Below, piece after piece: positions 35,460-47,739 of a stretch of DNA of 64,000 nucleotides. Source of the stretch: Hexactinellida sp. DTS-2022. Lineage: Eukaryota > Porifera > Hexactinellida. Position 1 is the stretch's first letter. Every line of letters starts with the position of its first letter. The notes under the pieces were generated by a model. It saw nothing but the letters and a program-made list of their open reading frames with translations. It ran no database searches and was not told where the DNA came from. The stretch is taken from the NCBI GenBank assembly GCA_028753945.1, contig JAPNXP010000015.1:992001-1056000 (forward strand), written 5' to 3'. A program made the translations under genes and the position numbers.

Positions 35460-38400
35460 TAGTTAATTAATTAAGACATGTCATGAACGCCTCAAGGCTC
35501 AACACCGATTTATCAAGTTGTTACGGGACAAAGGAACGATTGATGAATTTGAAGTATATTACTGTGCCGACTATGCTATACGTATATACGTAGTATTGTG
35601 GCCCAGTTCTAATCTAAGTTCTTTGGTTACCGAATATTATGTCCGTATCGTCTCCACAGACCAGAGTTATAATTACTAAGAACTCAAAAAAATTATGACA
35701 GGTGTCTCATGGGTTACAGATGTGCACCTGGGGTCACGATATTTGATTACATTTTTTTGGACACATTTTTGCACCTGTTTATGTTAGAAAAAGAACAGTA
35801 AATAGTGCGCGAATATTCAATTTATATTCATTCGATAGAGAATTTAATTCTACACCCATTCACAGTGCACGAATTTTCAAATTGGGCTTCGTTTGTGACA
35901 CAATTGAGTTGCAAATTTCTATTGTTTACAAACACTTCAGTTCAATTGAAAGTGTTAAATCTAATTCTATTGTTTCAACTTGTGATTATTATATTGATTC
36001 AACTTGTGAGATCGAGTAGGCTTCTATTTTCTATTTGAGAACTAATATTTTACATTCCATAACAACGACAGATTATGTGATTAATTTACTTCTGCGAGAA
36101 TAAGCTTGCACAATGGATACACTGGCATATTTAATTCTAATTAATTCGCTCTGTGTTTAACTTATAGAGACGGTTCCAATTATATTATTGGGGTTATCGA
36201 GTGCGCTGAATTCAAATATTATAATGAAATTCAATTTAGATTAATAATTATTGCAAATAATTGAACTTAATTTATTTTGCTGTACATAATAATGGTGTTA
36301 AATAATTAATAAATTAATTAAATATTTATACTAATTACCTAAATTTCATTAATCCCAGAAATCATATAAGATAGAAACAAACTTCCAATTAATCAATTGA
36401 TCCTTATACCACGTAACACCTCTACAAATGGGTCATGGCACCTTGAGGTGATGATGACATCGTAAAAAAATGTGTTTTACAATTTTGTGAAGCATAAAAT
36501 TTAAATGGGGTTGTAGTGTTGGGTTATTACCCAACACGCACATCAAAAATGCAGAGTCATCACCTATCAAATTCTACTGAAACTCGAATATCTCTCAAAT
36601 GAAGTGAGCTAAATGGAAACTTCCACCACTATAAGGGTTGTTGCCTTCTGAAACACCTTTCTGAAATAATTTAACACCTTCATAGTAATGATGACAATTG
36701 GGAAAAAATCCCAAATTGCAGCGGATTTTTTCCCAAAAAAAAATAACAGCATTTTCCTTGGAGGCACTATCAATTACCCAACCAGTACCCACCAAAAGAT
36801 AGTGCCACCAAAGGGAAATCCGTCGGCACAGCTGCAATTTTGGATTTTTTATTATTAGTCCGTAGCTTGTCCACAGAACAGAGTTTTATTAACTAAGAAC
36901 TGAAATTTTCAGGACAAGTGTCTCATGGATTATAGATGTGCACCTGGGGTAACGATTTTTGATTAACAAATTTTGTACACATTTTTAACACCTTTCAAAA
37001 TTTGTCTGGTCCATGACTCAAAAAATGTTATACTAAACGCTGGAATTTTATTTACTATTGGATTCACTATAAATTCTGCGTCTGATGTGATGAGGCACAT
37101 TTTTATAATGGGAATATTGATGTAATAATTTAATGGCGAAAAAAATCCTTTAATGGCGAAAAAAATCCAAAATTGCAGCTGTGCCGACAGCATGTTCCAT
37201 TGCAGGCACTATCAATAAACCACCAACAAAATATAATGATACCAATGGAACATGCGTCGGCACAGCTGCAATTTTGTTTTTACTGTGCCGACTATACTAT
37301 AGTATAGTGGCCCAGTATTGGTCTTAGTGCTTTGGTTATTAATATTGGTCCGTAGCCTCTCTACTGAACAGAGTTTTACTAACTAAGAGCCCAAATATTC
37401 AGGATATATGTCTCATGGGTTACAGATGTGCACCTGGGGTCACGATTTTTTATTACATTTTTTCACGATTTTTTATTACATTTTTTTAAAATTGCAGACT
37501 GTGCCGACAGCATGTTCCTTTGGAGGCACTATCAATAAACAAACAACAAAATATAGTGCCACCAAAGGAACATGCGTCGGCACAGTCTGCAATTTTGGAT
37601 TTTATTCTTCCGTAGCTCATCCACTGAACAGAGTTTAATTAACTAAGAACCCAAAATTTCAGGATATGTGTCTCGTGGGTTACAGATGTGCACCTGGGGT
37701 CACGATTTTTGATTACATTTTTTTGGACACATTTTTACACCTGTTTAATGTTGGAAAAATAACAATAAATGGTGCCCCAATATTCTATTTATATGCATTC
37801 GATAGAGAATTAAATTCTACACCTTGTCACAGTGCACGAATTTTTAAATTGGGTGTCGTTTGTGCCACAATTGAGTTGGAAATTTCCTTTGTTTACTAAC
37901 ACTTCAATTCATTGAAAGTGTTAAATCTAATTCCATTGTTTCAACTTGTAATAATTATATTGATTCAACTTGTGAGATCGAGTAGGCTTCTATTTTCTAA
38001 TTGAAACCTAAGATTTTACATTCCACAACAACGACAGATTAAGTGATTATATTTATTTCTGCGAGAATATTCTTGCACAATGGATACATGACATATTGAA
38101 TTCTAATTAATTCGCTCTGTGTTTAACTTATAGATACAGTTCCAATTAGATTATTGGGGTTATCGAGTGCGCTGAATTCAACTATGATAGTGAAATTAAA
38201 TTAAATTAATAATAATTGCAAATAAATTAATTGAACTTCATTTATTTGCTGTACATAATAATGGTGTTATATTATTAATAAATCAATTAAATATTTATAC
38301 AAATTACCTAAATTTCATTTATCTCAGAAATCAAATAAGATAGAACCAAACTTCCAATTTATCAATTGATCCTTATGCCACATAACACCTCTACAAATGG

Positions 38401-39600
38401 GTCTTGACACCTTGAAGTGATGATGACATCGTCAAAAAAATGTGCTTTTACAATTTTGTGAATTCTATACTTCGAATGGGTTGGTTGATGTTGGGTGATC
38501 ACCCAACACTCACATAAAAAATGCTGACTCATCACTTATTATTTCCCACTGAAACTTGAATATCTTTGAAATGAAGTTAGCTAAAACGAAACTTCCAACT
38601 CACTAAGGGTCGTTGCCTTTTGAAACACCTTTCAAAATAATTTAACACCTTGAGGCGTTGATGACTGGGCGAAAAAAAATCCAAAATTGCAGCCTGTGCC
38701 GACAGCATGTTCCTTTGGAGGCACTATCAATAAACAACCAACAAAATATAGTGCCACCAAGGAACATGCGTCGGCACAGGCTGCAATTTTGGATTCTATT
38801 ATTATTATTTTTGGTCCGTAGATCGTCCACAGAACAGAGTTTAATTAACTAAAAGCCCAAATATTCAGGATATGTGTTTCAATAGTTACAGATGTGCACC
38901 TGGGGTCAGGATTTTTTATTACATTTTTTGGACACATTTTTACACCTATTCAATGTTAGAAAAGGAACAATAAATGGTGCCCGAAAATTAAATTTATATG
39001 CATTTGATAGAGAATTAAATTCTACACCTTTTCACAGTGCACGAATTTTTTAATTGGGCTTAGTTTGTGCCACAATTGAGTTGCAAATTTCCATTGTTTA
39101 CTAACACTTCAGTCAATTGAAAGTGTTAAATCTAATTCTATTGTTTCAACTTGTGATAATTATATAGATTCAACTTGTGAGATCGAGTAGGCTTCTATTT
39201 TCCAATTGAAGACTAAGATTAAATATTTCATAACAACGACAGATTATGTGATTATATTTATTTCTGCTTAGAATATTCTTGCACAATGGATACATGACAT
39301 ATTTAATTCTAATTAATTCGCTCTGTGTTTAACTTATAGAGACGGTTCCAATTAGATTATTGGGGTTATCGAGTGTGCAGAATTCAAATATGATAGTGAA
39401 ATTAAATTAAAATTAATATTAATTGCAAATAATTGAACTTAATTTATTTTGCTGTACATAATAATGGTGTTAAATTATTAATAAAGAAATTAAATATCTA
39501 GACTAATTAGCCAAATTTGATTAATCTCAGAGATTATACAAGATAGAGACAAACTTCCAATTTATCAATTGATCCTTATGCCACGTACCACCACTACAAA
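35460..39600 (+). repeat. Second cluster of 1.2-kb units and hairpins
   Basis: The cluster opens with an inverted tail fragment (35,480-35,558) and one 60-bp palindrome (35,560-35,640). Then follow a type 2 unit (35,640-36,700), a rearranged hairpin (36,705-36,850), a short unit (36,855-37,140), a hairpin (37,160-37,275), one 60-bp unit (37,281-37,340), a head fragment, a hairpin (37,487-37,605), a full unit (37,610-38,670), a hairpin (38,677-38,797) and a last unit to about 39,600. It matches the array inside the Helitron but lies outside it. Confidence 0.88.
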
Positions 39601-39671
39601 TACTACAAACAATCAAGTTCTAAATGCAGTAAAAAATTAAATAAGGATAGCTATATGTAGTTTACCTACAC

Positions 39672-39911
39672 CAGGCGTGCCCAAATCGAATTTTAATTTC
39701 GGGACACATTGGTTTCCTCAAATATTTAGGTGGTCCAAAAAGGCCAATTGCTAAATTTCAGATATATTTAGGGAGAGATAGGTTGGGGTATCCAAAACGA
39801 AAATGGAACAGAAATGGTTAAGAAACACATCTAAAATCATGACAGACTACATAAAATGATCAAAATATTAACCGGATTAAATTTACGCGGGCTGTATGTT
39901 GGGCACCCCTG
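39672..39911. mobile_element. hAT-type MITE with perfect 8-bp target duplication
   Basis: The ends CAGGCGTGCCCAAATC and GTTGGGCACCCCTG are inverted. ACCTACAC flanks both sides (39,664-39,671, 39,912-39,919). A second copy lies inverted at 54,613-54,835. Confidence 0.93.
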
Positions 39912-40007
39912 ACCTACACGGTAGAATAGATGGAAGTGAATATACACTACTAGTAACTAATACAAGTTCAATATTATTTCCTAATACTATGCCGACTGCC
40001 TAGTGTT

Positions 40008-40197
40008 GTTGAAAATAAAGTGTTTGAATGTATTTGAACAAAATACAAATACATTTCAAAAGTATTTAATTACAATACAAATACTTTCACAAAAATATAA
40101 AAAGTATTTAAATACATCTCAAATACATGGGAAATGTATTTAAAATACATCAAATACAAAATACATTTGTATTTGACCCCAACCCTGCACATTGACC
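40008..40197. mobile_element. A/T-rich hAT-like MITE
   Basis: The right end ATTTGACCCCAACCCTG is typical of hAT MITEs whose interior is made of ATTTGAAATACA-type words. The left end (CTAGTGTTGTTGAAAATA) pairs only loosely. No target duplication was found. Confidence 0.5.
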
Positions 40198-40340
40198 ATT
40201 GAACGCATTTTAGCAACAAATTAGATGACACGTTAATCGACAAACAATTACTATATACTCATATAACATTAAGATTACTATAAAGTCAATAAGTTCTTCT
40301 ATATCTCAACAAAAGATGCAGCTAGACCAATTCATGTTAG

Positions 40341-40433
40341 GCATGGCGGTCCCACTCTGGTGGTGGGTGGCCCCCATTTGGTGGGCGGCCCTGTTCAGCT
40401 GAACATTCTGAACGTGCCTTAATCCGGGCCTGG
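40341..40433. mobile_element. Fragment of a hAT-like MITE
   Basis: It ends CCTTAATCCGGGCCTG, the inverse of the CAG..GGATTAAGG end type seen at 18,974. The GGTGGTGGGTGGCCCCC interior is G/C-rich. The left boundary is uncertain. Confidence 0.45.
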
Positions 40434-42540
40434 TGTTAAGTTAACAAATTCCTTATTTAATTTAATTTGCTTTAATTCATTAAATAGTAGAACTACAATT
40501 AAATAGAAGCCTGCTCAAATTCACAAGTTAAATCAATATAATTATCTCAAGTTGAAATAATAGTGAAGGATTTAACAAGTTAAATCAATAAATTTATTAC
40601 AAGTTGAAACAATGGAATCAGATTTCACACTTTACTGAATCTGAAGTGCGAGGAAATAGAGAGATTGGCACCCCCATTATGGCACAAACCTAGGCCCAAT
40701 TGAACATTTGTTATTTACCAAAAGGTGTAGAATTTAATTCTCTATTCAAATATGTAAATCTTGACACGTTAACTATTAAATATTTCATGTTAAGAGCCAT
40801 AATTAGCTTAAGTAGGTGTTAAGATACTTTGATCAAAAATCGCAACCCCAGGTACAAATTAATCAATTCATTCGCACCTACATGCCAAGTTTCAGCCCTC
40901 AATGTATACAGTACAGGTGTCAATAGGGCACCGTCTACGGAGAATAATAAATCCAAAATTGCAGCTGTGCCGACGCATTTCCCTATGGTGGCACTATCTT
41001 TTGGTGGCAGGTTGGGTAATTTATAGTGCATCCAAGGAAAATGCTGTCTGCATCACTATAAGCAAGGAATTATCCAGGAGCGTGAGACGCTCCTTTTGGA
41101 GCATGATTTTTGAAAAATTTGAACTTAGAAGCGCGAAAATTTGGAATCCTCTCCTATACCGTAACATTAATTTGTGATTTAGGCGTATGAAAATTGGATC
41201 AGACCAGGATTAGGAGCGTAATTACAAATGGCTGTATAATACACTGACTATAAGGGTGCTAAATTATTTCAGAATGGTGTTTCAGAAGGCAACGACCCTT
41301 AATGAGTTGGAAGTTTCGTTTTAGTTCACTTCATTTTAGAGATATTCAAGTTTTAGAAGAATATAATAGGTGATGACTCAGCATTTTTATGTGCGTGTTG
41401 GTTGTGTGATCACCCTACGCCAACCAACCCATTTGAATTATATAATTCACAAAGTTGTTAAAACACATTTTTTGATGATGTCATTATCATCTCAAGGTGT
41501 TAAGACCCACTTGTAAAGGTAGTACGTAGCATAAGGACCAATTGATAAATTTGAAATTTGTTTCTATCTTCTATAATCTCTGAGATTAATGATATTTAAT
41601 TAATTAGTTAATTTAGTATAAATAATTATTAATATTATTTATAATATAACACCAATTTCATTGTCAACTTACAAATATTAAGTTAAATTATTTTTCATAA
41701 ATAATAAATTATTTAATTTGGCTATCTAATTTCAATTCCGCACACTCGATAACCCTTAATTAATAAACAAATTGGAAGCATCTATATAAGTCTTATACTG
41801 ACTGAATTAATTATACTAATTACTTCAGTATATTTATAGGGCAACAGTATTCCTGCAGTAAATATAATCTCATAATCTGTAGTTGTTAAGGAATGTGAAA
41901 TCTTAGTTTTCAATTGGAAAATAGAAGCCTACTCGATCTCATAAGTTGAATCAATATAAAATCACAAGTTGAAACAATAGAATTAGAATGGGAAGCATGC
42001 ATTCTACCAACAAAATTCATTCAAATTACCAACAAATTTGTGACTGTCAGTATACTACTGGTTGGGTATGAAATTTTGTGACTGTCAGTATACTACTGGT
42101 TGAGTATGCTACTGGTTGGGTAATTGATAGTGCCTCCAAGGAAATGCTGTCGACACAGCTGCAATTTGGATTTTTTTCGCCATGTCATCATTACTATGAA
42201 GGTGTTAAACCATTTCAGAGAGGTGTTTCGGAAGTGAACGACCCTTTGTGAGTTGGAAGTTTCGTTTTAGCTCACTTCATTTCAGAGATATTCATGTTTC
42301 ATTAGAATATAATAGGTGATGAGTCAGCATTTTTTATGTGCATATTGGGTGTTCACCCAACTCAACCAATCCATTCAAAATATAGAATTCACAAAATTGT
42401 AAAACACATTTTTTAAACTATATCATCATCACGTCAATGTGTCAAGACCCATTTGTAGAGGATGTTACGTGGCATAAGGATCCATTGTTAAATTGGAAGT
42501 TTGTTTTTATCTTTATCATCTCTGAGATAGGGGAGCGGAA
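40434..42540 (-). repeat. Minus-strand cluster of 1.2-kb units and hairpins
   Basis: A type 1 unit (40,434-40,940), a hairpin (40,950-41,060) with a different loop, an unmatched insert (41,060-41,230), a type 2 unit (41,235-41,990), a duplicated TGTGACTGTCAGTATACTAC segment (42,040-42,100), a hairpin remnant (42,100-42,180) and another tail (42,180-42,535). All are inverted relative to the Helitron-borne array. Confidence 0.85.
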
Positions 42541-42544
42541 TAAG

Positions 42545-42770
42545 ATCTGAAATTCATGTAGGATTAAGGCCTAAACTTAAACTACCCTTGTAGGAATAAG
42601 AGCTAAATATTTCTCAAGTAGGAATAAGACATGAACAGTTTGAAGTAGGAATATGACCTAAAACTAGCTATGTAGGAATAAGACCTAAAATATTTCTGAA
42701 ATAGGAATAAGACCTAAACAGTTTGAAGTAGGAATAAGACCTAAAACTAGCTACGTATATGTAGGAAAAA
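42545..42770. repeat. Short tandem repeat with AGGAATAAGACCTAAA
   Basis: Six to seven copies of TAGGAATAAGACCTAAA alternate with AACAGTTTGAAG and ACTAGCTA, giving a higher period near 65 bp. Beyond it, 42,835-42,900, GGAATTCCCATAGGATTCCC repeats irregularly. Confidence 0.75.
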
Positions 42771-43157
42771 TGTGATCAATCTAAATTCCCAGGACGGACG
42801 TAATTCAGGGGTGTCGATTACAGGGTTTCAGTGGGAAGGGAATTTTAATTCCCACAGGATTCCTGTTGGAATTCCCATAGGATTCCCATAGGAGTAATAT
42901 GGGTTATCATATTTATTAAACATTTTAAATTATTATCCTCCGTAGATATCCTTTCGCATTCAACAAACAGTGTATATAATTATCAAATCAATTTAAGGAA
43001 GTGTGTGTAGAGAATAAATATGATGTTAATTAAAATGTTTGTAAGTAATATAATGTAGAAATTTTTCTTATGGAAAGACTCTCACTACACCAACAATTAC
43101 ACAGCGGCAAATTGGGCATTATTGATTGTCTTGGCGCAAAGTATCAGCACAGCTCTG

Positions 43158-43750
43158 CAAGGGTGGGGTTGGTTAACCGATCCGAGGCTACGGTTACAAT
43201 TCGATTTCTCGCAACGGTTAACCGGTTAACCGCCCATCCTACTCAATACAATAAATCCTTTGTAAAATTTTTATTAGTGGCCAGTCACGTAGCTACGGGG
43301 GGGGCGAGGGGGGGCGACTGCCCCCCAAAGTACTTCTCGCCCCCCCTCCCAAGAGAATTTAGGAAGTGTTCGTTATAGTAAATAGAGTGATTCGTCCCCC
43401 CCTTAAAAACTTGCCCCCCTGAATTACGTACTATAGCTACGTGCCTGGATTATACTACAGAATAAGACAGCTGTATAAAGTATAACCGCATAAGTATATT
43501 AACTGATACATTTCGTGCATTAGGTAAATTTAAATCAATGTTGTCTAAGAAAATTTAATAAGTGGTGATGAGAAATAGGTTTAGGACTACATATTCTGAT
43601 AAAATCCAAAAAAATTTAATACTTTTTATATTAATTTCTCAATTAAACTGCTGATATTCAACAGACCGGCTAACTGATTAATAAATCTCTAACCGTTAAC
43701 CGATGTCAGCAACGGTTAACCGGTTAGCCGGTTAACCGAATCCAGCCTTG
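43158..43750 (+). mobile_element. hAT-like MITE of the GGTTAACC family
   Basis: The ends CAAGGGTGGGGTTGGTTAAC and GTTAACCGAATCCAGCCTTG are inverted. AGCTCTG lies on both sides (43,151-43,157, 43,751-43,757). Repeated CGGTTAACCGGTTAACCG palindromes mark both ends. A second MITE is nested at 43,282. Confidence 0.85.
43282..43447. mobile_element. Nested short TIR element
   Basis: The ends CAGTCACGTAGCTACG and ATAGCTACGTGCCTG are inverted, with G-rich then C-rich tracts inside. It lies within the GGTTAACC-family element, so it is the younger of the two. Confidence 0.75.
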
Positions 43751-43757
43751 AGCTCTG

Positions 43758-44400
43758 GAAGAATCCTGCGTGTGCATGGTCCTCGTGTAAAAGAGCAAAA
43801 TACCCCCCAAGTTTCTATAGGCACACATGATATCTGAGTGTAGACTCATCATCACTTGATTCTGAACTATTTGGGTCCAAATTTTTCCCATCAGGTGATT
43901 CTTCTTCTCATGTTCTGCTTTAGTTTCCGATTGTTACGGACATGCAGTTATTGTATTCTATGGCTGAATATTCCTTGTTTAGATATTTTGTTTTTGTGTC
44001 GAGTTCTTATATCAGCATTCATGCGGGTCTTAACTTTGGCAATGCTAGTAATTTGTAGGCCATCATCCAATCTTCTCATTTCTGAATCATAATATGAGAA
44101 TACTTTATACATTGATGACATAAATTTCCATATAATAATATAGGGTGGTTTGTTTTTATATAGGATCTAGCGTGTTATGGTAAGATTCTGCGCCGTTGTT
44201 AGTAATAACATCAGTATAAAATACAGATAAGCTTTGGTTTCCATCAATGCATGTTTTGGCAAAGTATATTTTGAATGTATTAACAAGTTTTAACTCCAGG
44301 TTTGGTAATCCTATCAGCTGAACCCCGATTGCTAGGAAAGTAGGTTTTAATATCTTCTTCTAATAAAAATGGCAATGACATCAACTGACGTATCCATTTT
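43758..44400. other. Spacer, no gene recognised
   Basis: Short open frames occur here but none resembles a known protein or has supporting signals. Confidence 0.3.
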
Positions 44401-44401
44401 T

Positions 44402-44850
44402 TGCTGATGGATTTCATGGATCTCATGGATTTCATGGATCTCATGGATTTCATGGATCTGATGGATTTCATGGATCTCATGGATTTCATGGATTTCCTTG
44501 GAATTTGGAGAATCCAAATCCATCCGATATCCATGAGTTTGGGATTTGTCAATCCAAATCCATCCAAAATCCATGGATCTTATGGATTTCATGGATCTGA
44601 TGGATTTCATGGATCTGATGGATTTCATGGATCTGATGGATTTCATGGATCTCGTGGATTTTCATGGATCTGATGGATTTCATGGATCTGATGGATTTCA
44701 TGGATCTGATGGATTTCATGGATCTGATGGATTTCATGGATCTGATGGATCTCATGGATCTGATGGATTTCATGGATCTGATGGATTTCATGGATCTGAT
44801 GGATCTGATGGATTTCATGGATCTGATGGATCTCATGGATTCATGGATTG
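44402..44850. repeat. 18-bp tandem repeat (ATGGATCTGATGGATTTC)
   Basis: About 22 units of two 9-bp halves (ATGGATCTS and ATGGATTTC) are interrupted at 44,495-44,570 by a diverged stretch. The period is a multiple of three, so both strands give long low-complexity frames (Met-Asp-Leu/Phe; Met-Lys-Ser-Ile) that are not genes. Confidence 0.92.
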
Positions 44851-45404
44851 GACATGGATTTGATATCAGTATTCCATATGGATATGGATTGGATTTGGAT
44901 GTATATTCCTGTGGAAAATGGATTACTGAATGGATTTGGATTATGATTTTTTGATCCATCTGGCCCCTCTGTTAATATATATATATTATCTAACTTATCA
45001 TGACTATCTCAGGATAATTTGAGATAAATGAGTTGCGCGATGCTCTTTCGAATTCACAAATTGCAAACAATGCTTAAAACTAGGAATATATCCCCGAAGT
45101 GCTGACAATACTGCTACATACAGCTGTTCGGTTTATTAGTCATTAATATAAGTAATGCTGGTATAGCATGTCCTTTGTACTGAATGAATATTGTTAATAG
45201 CTGATAAAAACGATGCGGGACTACTTTGAAGGTTGCATCAAAGTGAATGGTTTCTACTACTATCAGTTTCGAAATCAAAAGATCTGTAGCAAATACTAGT
45301 GCAATTTCATTACCCTCTCTAACTGTAAATCTATGATTACTTGAGAAAGTTGGAACTCGCCAACAACTAGCGAAAATCAATATTAATGATTGTCTGTTGG
45401 AAAA

Positions 45405-45668
45405 TTTCAGATCCCCACATCCCAAGAGGTTAAGAATCTTGGAGCTTGGTTTGACGACACCCTCACTATGTCCTCACACGTTACCAAGGTGGCATCTTCT
45501 TGCTACTACTTTCTCTATAATATCCGGAGAAGTAGGAAATATCTCTCTCGACAGGTATGTGAAACTCTCGTAAACGCTATGGTTACCTTTCGTTTGGACT
45601 ATTACAATAGCCTACTGTATGGACATCCCTTAAAATTACTTTCTCGCCTCCAACGTGTCCAGAATAGC
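45405..45668 (+). mobile_element. LINE reverse transcriptase fragment (CR1/L2-like), first part
   Basis: The translation NLGAWFDDTLTMSSHV, YNIRRSRKYLSR and RLDYYNSLLYGHP, LQRVQN is the conserved C-terminal segment of ORF2 in CR1/L2/Jockey-type LINEs. Upstream RT motifs are absent, as in 5'-truncated copies. Confidence 0.88.
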
Positions 45669-47075
45669 CAGGGGGGGCAGAAAAAAAAGACGATTTTTAG
45701 TAGTATAAAACCTGCTGTAAAATATGTATTTTATAGTGGGAAAATTCCAAAAATACTCAAGTTTTTTCAAAATTTCCAAATACACTAACTTTTTACTGAC
45801 ACTCAAATATAAAACTAGATCTTTCCGAATCTACTCAAGTTTTTCAAAATAATTCCAATTCTACTCAAGTTTTACAATATAATTCCAATTCTGCTCAAGT
45901 TTTTTCAATAAATTCCAAATCTACTCAACTTTTCAATAAATTCTCAGATCTACTCAAGTTTAGAAAGGCTATATTTACTCTATCTTGTATATTAAATCAC
46001 AATGTTTTGGTGTTTGTTTGTTTGCGTGTTTGTTCAGAATTGATTGAGAAACTGGTAAAAAGCTACAGACTTGAAATTTGGCAGGGGGGTAGGGAATACT
46101 GTATGTACAAACAAGTTCAATATCTAAAAAATATTCATATCTTTCATCACAAAGGTGTCTAAACCTTTAGCCAATTAATTAAATTCGAGGATTGTTCCTG
46201 TATGGATTAGCAGTAGCATTCAATTAGTATAATTGAATGCTTTAGTGTCTGTCAAATGTCAAGTGTGCATTATAGAATACTGAGACTGTAATCTAATTGG
46301 TCGAGAGGAAGTTCAGGCATCTAATCAGTTATTTGTGTTCTGTCTGTCTAGCCATACATTTATAACATTCCATTGTGTTATTTGATATCAAATTATTATC
46401 AATCATTACAATAACTTCTCCACATCCCAAAGTTAGGGGTCCACTGGTACAGTTTCTTAGTGAAATTTAATTATATATTTGGAGTTGGTATTTTATTTAC
46501 ACGGACAAGCTTTAAATATCTAGAAAATTATCTGTTCAAATAGCATAAATATCAAAATTATTTACTCTGTCCTTACATAAACCTATAGCTAGGATCCACG
46601 GATATAAATAGACTGCTAGGGGCCACTCATCAAGAACGACATTTAGTTTGAAAAGGAACATGCTTGAAATACAAGCGAGGGCCGCAGGCCCGAGTACAAG
46701 TTGTAAGGACCCGCGTAGAGCAGACGAGCAGCTTTTACTAATGAATATTTGTAGTTGGAGCATCATACTCCAATAAAACTTGAGCATATTTGGAATAATC
46801 CAATAAAACTTGAGTATATTTGGAATAATCCAATAAAACTTGGGTATATTTGGAAAAACTTTAGTATATTTACAAATTAGTTGAGTATTGTTGAGTATAT
46901 TTGGAAATTTTCAAAAAACTTGAGTATTTTTGGAATTTTCCCATTTTATAGTAGTATAAATCTGTAATACGCTGTATTTTATATTCTCGGGCGACCGAGG
47001 GATCTCTGTTAAACTTAAGTGAGTAAATCATAAATCTGGCCCCCCCTGCCCCCCCCCCCCTCAGCTACGCCCCTG
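45669..47075. mobile_element. 1.4-kb TIR-like insertion splitting the LINE
   Basis: It runs from CAGGGGGGGCAG to CTCAGCTACGCCCCTG, hAT-like ends. Inside, 45,700-45,775 (AATTCCAAAAATACTCAAG) and 46,905-46,965 (CTTGAGTATTTTTGGAATT) are inverted, with tandem TACTCAAGTTTT motifs between 45,830 and 45,960 and near 46,780-46,930. No clear target duplication; some LINE sequence was lost at the junction. Confidence 0.6.
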
Positions 47076-47300
47076 CCTCAAAGTCAAACAGCCAACCCGC
47101 TCTCTTAGATCGGGATCTGGAATTACGCTTAATGAACCGCTATCTACTCATTCAAAACTCTTGGTGATCGCTCATTCTCATTCACTATCGCAGCACCAAA
47201 TAAATGGAATCGCCTCCCTACTACATCAGGTATTCCCCTTCTCCAGATCTCAGTAAAACAATTAAAAACTAATCTTTTTAAAGAAGCATTGCTAACACAC
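47076..47300 (+). mobile_element. LINE fragment, C-terminal end of ORF2
   Basis: The pieces QPTRSLRSGSGI and then, in another frame, TIAAPNKWNRLPTT..VKQLKTNLFKEAL match the last residues of CR1/L2-type ORF2. Same strand as 45,405-45,668, so probably the same insertion. Confidence 0.8.
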
Positions 47301-47739
47301 TCAAAAGAAATGCTAACACACTCAATTCGTTCAAACATGAGTATATTTTCGCATTCGACACAAGCACTTTTTTATTTATTTATTATTATTGATTTTAATA
47401 TTTTCCTATACAGCGCATTTGAACATATTCTTATGGAATTTGCGCTTGAAAATTTGTTGTTGTTTACACAAAAAGGTAACAAATTAATCAAGTTCAAAAT
47501 CAACCTTGAAGATAGCTTTCAAAGGGTATTATAGGTAAACAAGTATGCTGAACACGAATTTCGAATTTATAATTTTAGAATATGAAAATCTTATAAAGGG
47601 ATGTATATAACGTCCCTTTCTACCATTTTCCATAGCAGAAAGGGTGAAGAGTAAGGCCGCATAGCGGCCGTTAACTTGAGGTGCGTGGCACCGATCTGTC
47701 GCAAAGCGACCGATACCGAAGGGCTCGTTTATATTAATT
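47301..47739. other. Spacer with a G/C-rich hairpin block
   Basis: No gene. The block 47,645-47,730 (GGCCGCATAGCGGCC; GTCGCAAAGCGAC) is shared in inverted form with 51,305-51,350 (GAGCCCTTCAGT, GGTCGCTTCGCGAC). Confidence 0.4.

Noticed and set aside
43856-44092. 78-codon hydrophobic frame resembling a membrane protein
   Set aside because: No family similarity, no upstream or downstream signals, and typical of A/T-rich spacer.
44280-44959. Low-complexity frames (MDLMDF, SMKSIR) of 90-136 codons
   Set aside because: They are products of an 18-bp tandem repeat open on both strands.
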